In this document: positions 61,620-64,000 of the stretch, in pieces
Layout of the letters: each line of letters opens with the position of its first letter
How positions within the stretch are numbered: position 1 is the stretch's first letter
Assembly: GCA_015680905.1 (NCBI GenBank)
Contig: CM027383.1
Span: forward strand, 35,276,501-35,340,500
Length of the DNA: 64,000 nt
From: Coptis chinensis
Taxonomy: Eukaryota; Streptophyta; Magnoliopsida; Ranunculales; Ranunculaceae
Reading direction: 5' to 3'
Translations under genes and position numbers: made by a program
Notes under the pieces: generated by a model
What the model saw: the letters and a program-made list of their open reading frames with translations, nothing else
The model's database searches: none
What the model was told of the DNA's origin: nothing

Positions 61620-62315
61620 TCTGGCTCATTTTCTCACTGTGGAGCTTATGCCTTCAGGCTTCAGCCTTCATCTCCTCAAATAGGCTTCCCAAGCCTAATG
61701 TGCAGTTTAGTATCCATTTTTATACGGTTGAAGGCTGAAGGTATAAGCTCTAAGAGCCGGCTCAAGACTCAAGAGGCTATAGACGGAAGTTGATGAAGAG
61801 CACTTATCATACCAATAACTATGGACTTTTATTCAAGGGAAAGTGTATTAGCTAAAATTTGCTAGCAAATTTATGAAAATGAATGACGATAAGAGTTGCA
61901 TGCACTGTCTGGTACAAAATACTGTGAGAATTTGCCAATTTTCAGATATCGTCATCATCTTTACGTTTGATAGCTTTCTAGTTACAGCGTGAGTGTCACA
62001 ACTTTCTCTACAGTAATCAATAGAGAAAAATTATTCAAGTAATTGGCAGTACATGCAACGGTTAAAAGGGCCCTCATAGAAAATTGTTGATCTAGCTCAA
62101 ATTACAAGCACAGGCAGACCAAAATACCAGATCATATACTTGGGCAGTTGGGCCAGGCCGCGCTATTACGTGGTTAACAAAGGTTAAATAACGTGGACTA
62201 GACTAGACACAATGGGTCTTGGACTAGATTGGACTGTACTGGATTGGGCCAATGTTCCTCAGAAGCAGGCCTTCAATTTTACAAACTAAGGGCATTTCTA
62301 TTAAGTCTATCTTAA
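61620..62315. other. Intergenic, one short inverted repeat
   Basis: I see no gene. GAGCTTATGCCTTCAG (61642-61657) continuing into GCCTTCA is inverted at 61729-61750 (TGAAGGCTGAAGGTATAAGCTC), forming a stem of about 21 bp with a ~60-nt loop. Repeated GGACTAGA-type words at 62190-62235. Confidence 0.4.
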
Positions 62316-62323
62316 ATTCTTAA

Positions 62324-62560
62324 GGGTTAACAAGTATTACCCCGAATGCCTTTACCAAAAAAAAGTATTACCCCCAATAGCTATGCCAATTAAGATCCCC
62401 CCCCCCAATTAGGGTCTCCCCTAAATACACACAAAAAAAACACGATCAACCCAATTTGATTTTTTTTTTTTTTTGTGTGTATTTGGGGAGAGACCCTAAT
62501 TAGCCAGTATTTGGGGAGAAATACTAATTGGCTCATCTAGTGGGGGGTACTCGTTAACCC
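62324..62560. mobile_element. Short foldback MITE (237 bp)
   Basis: Starts GGGTTAACAAGTATTACCCC and ends GGGGGGTACTCGTTAACCC. It is flanked by the perfect 8-bp duplication ATTCTTAA (62316-62323 and 62561-62568). The two arms are inverted copies almost to the centre (GGGTCTC-CCC-AAATACACAC inverted against GTGTGTATTTGGGGAGAGACCC). Superfamily unassigned; an 8-bp duplication is hAT-like. Confidence 0.85.
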
Positions 62561-62568
62561 ATTCTTAA

Positions 62569-63739
62569 TAATGGTCTATATGTTATCAATTTTCGCATCA
62601 AGCTTTGAAGCTAGACACTTCTCAGGTGAGCTGAGTTTTATGGGAGTGATCTCCATGGTGAGGATGTTCCTCAATGAAATTAAAACCATTAAATTTCCAG
62701 ATTTTTATTTCCACCCTCAGCAACTTTGCCAATTAGACTTCCACCCTCACTTATTCTATTATTAGATTTCCACCCCCAATTTCACAGCATGACCAAGTCA
62801 GTCCTCTTTGACTGGATATCCGATTAGTGCATGTGCAATGTCAAATCCTCACTATGTAAAATTACCAAAATACCCATTGACTCTTCCAAGACCAAAATCA
62901 ATTAAATTGCCACCATCCTGCACATTTAATCCAACTCACACAAATATTTTTCTTAAATGACATATACTACCCCTACTCAAGTAAAATTACCAAACTATCC
63001 TTATTCACTAGCATCATGCACGTGTGATGCACATATTAATAATACAGATTTATAGAACATGGTAGCAAATGAAACCTTAGGAGGTAGGTTTTGTAACTGT
63101 GATAGGCACAATCGAAATAAAAAGATTATATAGACATACAATTGCGAAAGTACAAAAGATTAGTATGAAGAATAGGTATAGCAAATGATATTCTATTATA
63201 TATATATATATATTAAAAGATGGTTGAAAACCAAAATCATTTTCTCTGTACACGTCAAAATTAGTCGAGACGCTGCAAAATAACAAAAGATCGATATAAA
63301 CAGAAGTTAGTTAGTTACGGGAGAGCTATATTTGCAGCAGCTGCGGAAAGCTTTCTTTGTTAGTCACGAAGGTAGAGTACTATCATGAGATAAACACACA
63401 ATGTGAGTATGATTGTTTTGCCTTCATCCAGGATTACATTCCCAAATCCATGCTCCTACTTTTGGACAAACTTCAGGTAGTGAATCAATCATATCAACCT
63501 GAAATAGCACCACATATCATTTTCATAACAAAACATACAACAAACACACACAATTGCATTATGAAACAGTACTTTTAAGAGGATTCTAGCTTCACATAAT
63601 TCCAATTGAATGCACTCTGAATATATACAATAAAATGGAAAGCTTTTAGTGTAACATCTAAGCAAGGTTTCACCAAAAAGGGCTTGCGTCAGATTTTAAT
63701 TAACTTCTTATGCTTCTTTTCTTTAATCAATAAAATCCA
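62569..63739. other. Intergenic, no recognisable gene
   Basis: AT-rich sequence with short repeats of TTTCCACCC (62700-62790) and a small TA run (63198-63214). ORFs at 62571-62765, 63077-63286 and 63357-63578 match nothing I recognise. Confidence 0.4.
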
Positions 63740-63840
63740 TCATCATCTCTTCAATATATTTCAATCCCTTGGCATGATCCCCCAGACATAGAGCAAGCAC
63801 TGATAATGGTATTCCATGAAAGAACATCATTCTCCTAAAT
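63740..63840 (-). pseudogene. PPR-protein relic
   Basis: The minus strand reads ENDVLSWNTIISACSMSGG, SCQGIEIY, then a TGA; a neighbouring frame continues EEMMMDFID. This matches a pentatricopeptide repeat of the DVVSWNTLISG...EALKYFEEM type. Only about one repeat is visible and the frame is broken. The source gene may continue beyond the right edge of the window. Confidence 0.5.
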
Positions 63841-64000
63841 TGCAAATACACGATTGGGACCTTGCAACAAATTCTCTCCTTTAATATATGGTTCAATCTG
63901 ACACAACTTCTCCTATTTGGGCAATGGCCATATCCATTCCACTTTCTGTCAACTCCACACACAAATGTTAACATTTATCTTTTTACACAAAATTTAGTCA

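Overview
The window looks like a plant nuclear chromosome, most likely from a eudicot. It is AT-rich, its genes have GT-AG introns, and almost all of it is LTR retrotransposon of the Ty3/gypsy Tat and Athila types. No bacterial-style gene or operon is present. The species cannot be named from the sequence. The organising principle is nesting. A ribosomal protein eL13 (RPL13) gene on the minus strand (5' end near 60.9 kb, exon 1 at 57.1 kb, exon 2 at 56.8 kb, exon 3 at 17.1 kb) has been blown apart by insertions. It now carries a stop codon and is a pseudogene.

Layout. (1) 1-16.9 kb: the 3' part of a Tat-lineage element (Tat1, plus strand), with integrase tail, antisense extra ORF and 3' LTR. 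It sits in RPL13 intron 3. Element A, 12.5 kb, Athila-like and minus strand (3164-15684, target duplication TAGAG), is inserted in its antisense ORF. (2) 16.97-17.13 kb: RPL13 exon 3. (3) 17.5-56.8 kb: a second Tat element (Tat2, plus), inserted at the donor end of RPL13 intron 2. Just behind its primer-binding site lies element B (minus, 17984-47181, target duplication GTTAC). Inside the protease of B lies element C (plus, 26562-43100, target duplication AGTAT). (4) 56.8-64 kb: RPL13 exons 2 and 1. The 5'-UTR intron holds a 3.4-kb TIR element with a plant-mobile-domain pseudogene. Beyond it are the presumed promoter, a hAT-type MITE with an 8-bp duplication, a second small foldback element, and a PPR-protein relic at the right edge.

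How the parts relate. C has a complete though mutated gag-protease-RT-RNase H-integrase set plus two extra ORFs. A and B keep gag, protease and the same two extra ORFs, but have no RT, RNase H or integrase. In their place both carry the same ~240-residue extension with a basic tail. A and B therefore look like one non-autonomous lineage, mobilised in trans by C-like elements. All three share LTR tips, primer-binding site, a conserved noncoding island after pol/gag-pro, and a stem-loop plus polypurine tract at the 3' end. In A and B, polypurine-tract-like sequence follows every coding module (four sites), each next to an inverted repeat. Every element is dead or dying: stops are largely TGG>TGA/TAG, CGA>TGA or CAG/CAA>TAG/TAA changes, and catalytic residues are lost.

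Limits. LTR ages, family names and expression could not be computed. The outer boundary of Tat1 and the superfamily of the TIR elements rest on termini and duplications read by eye.
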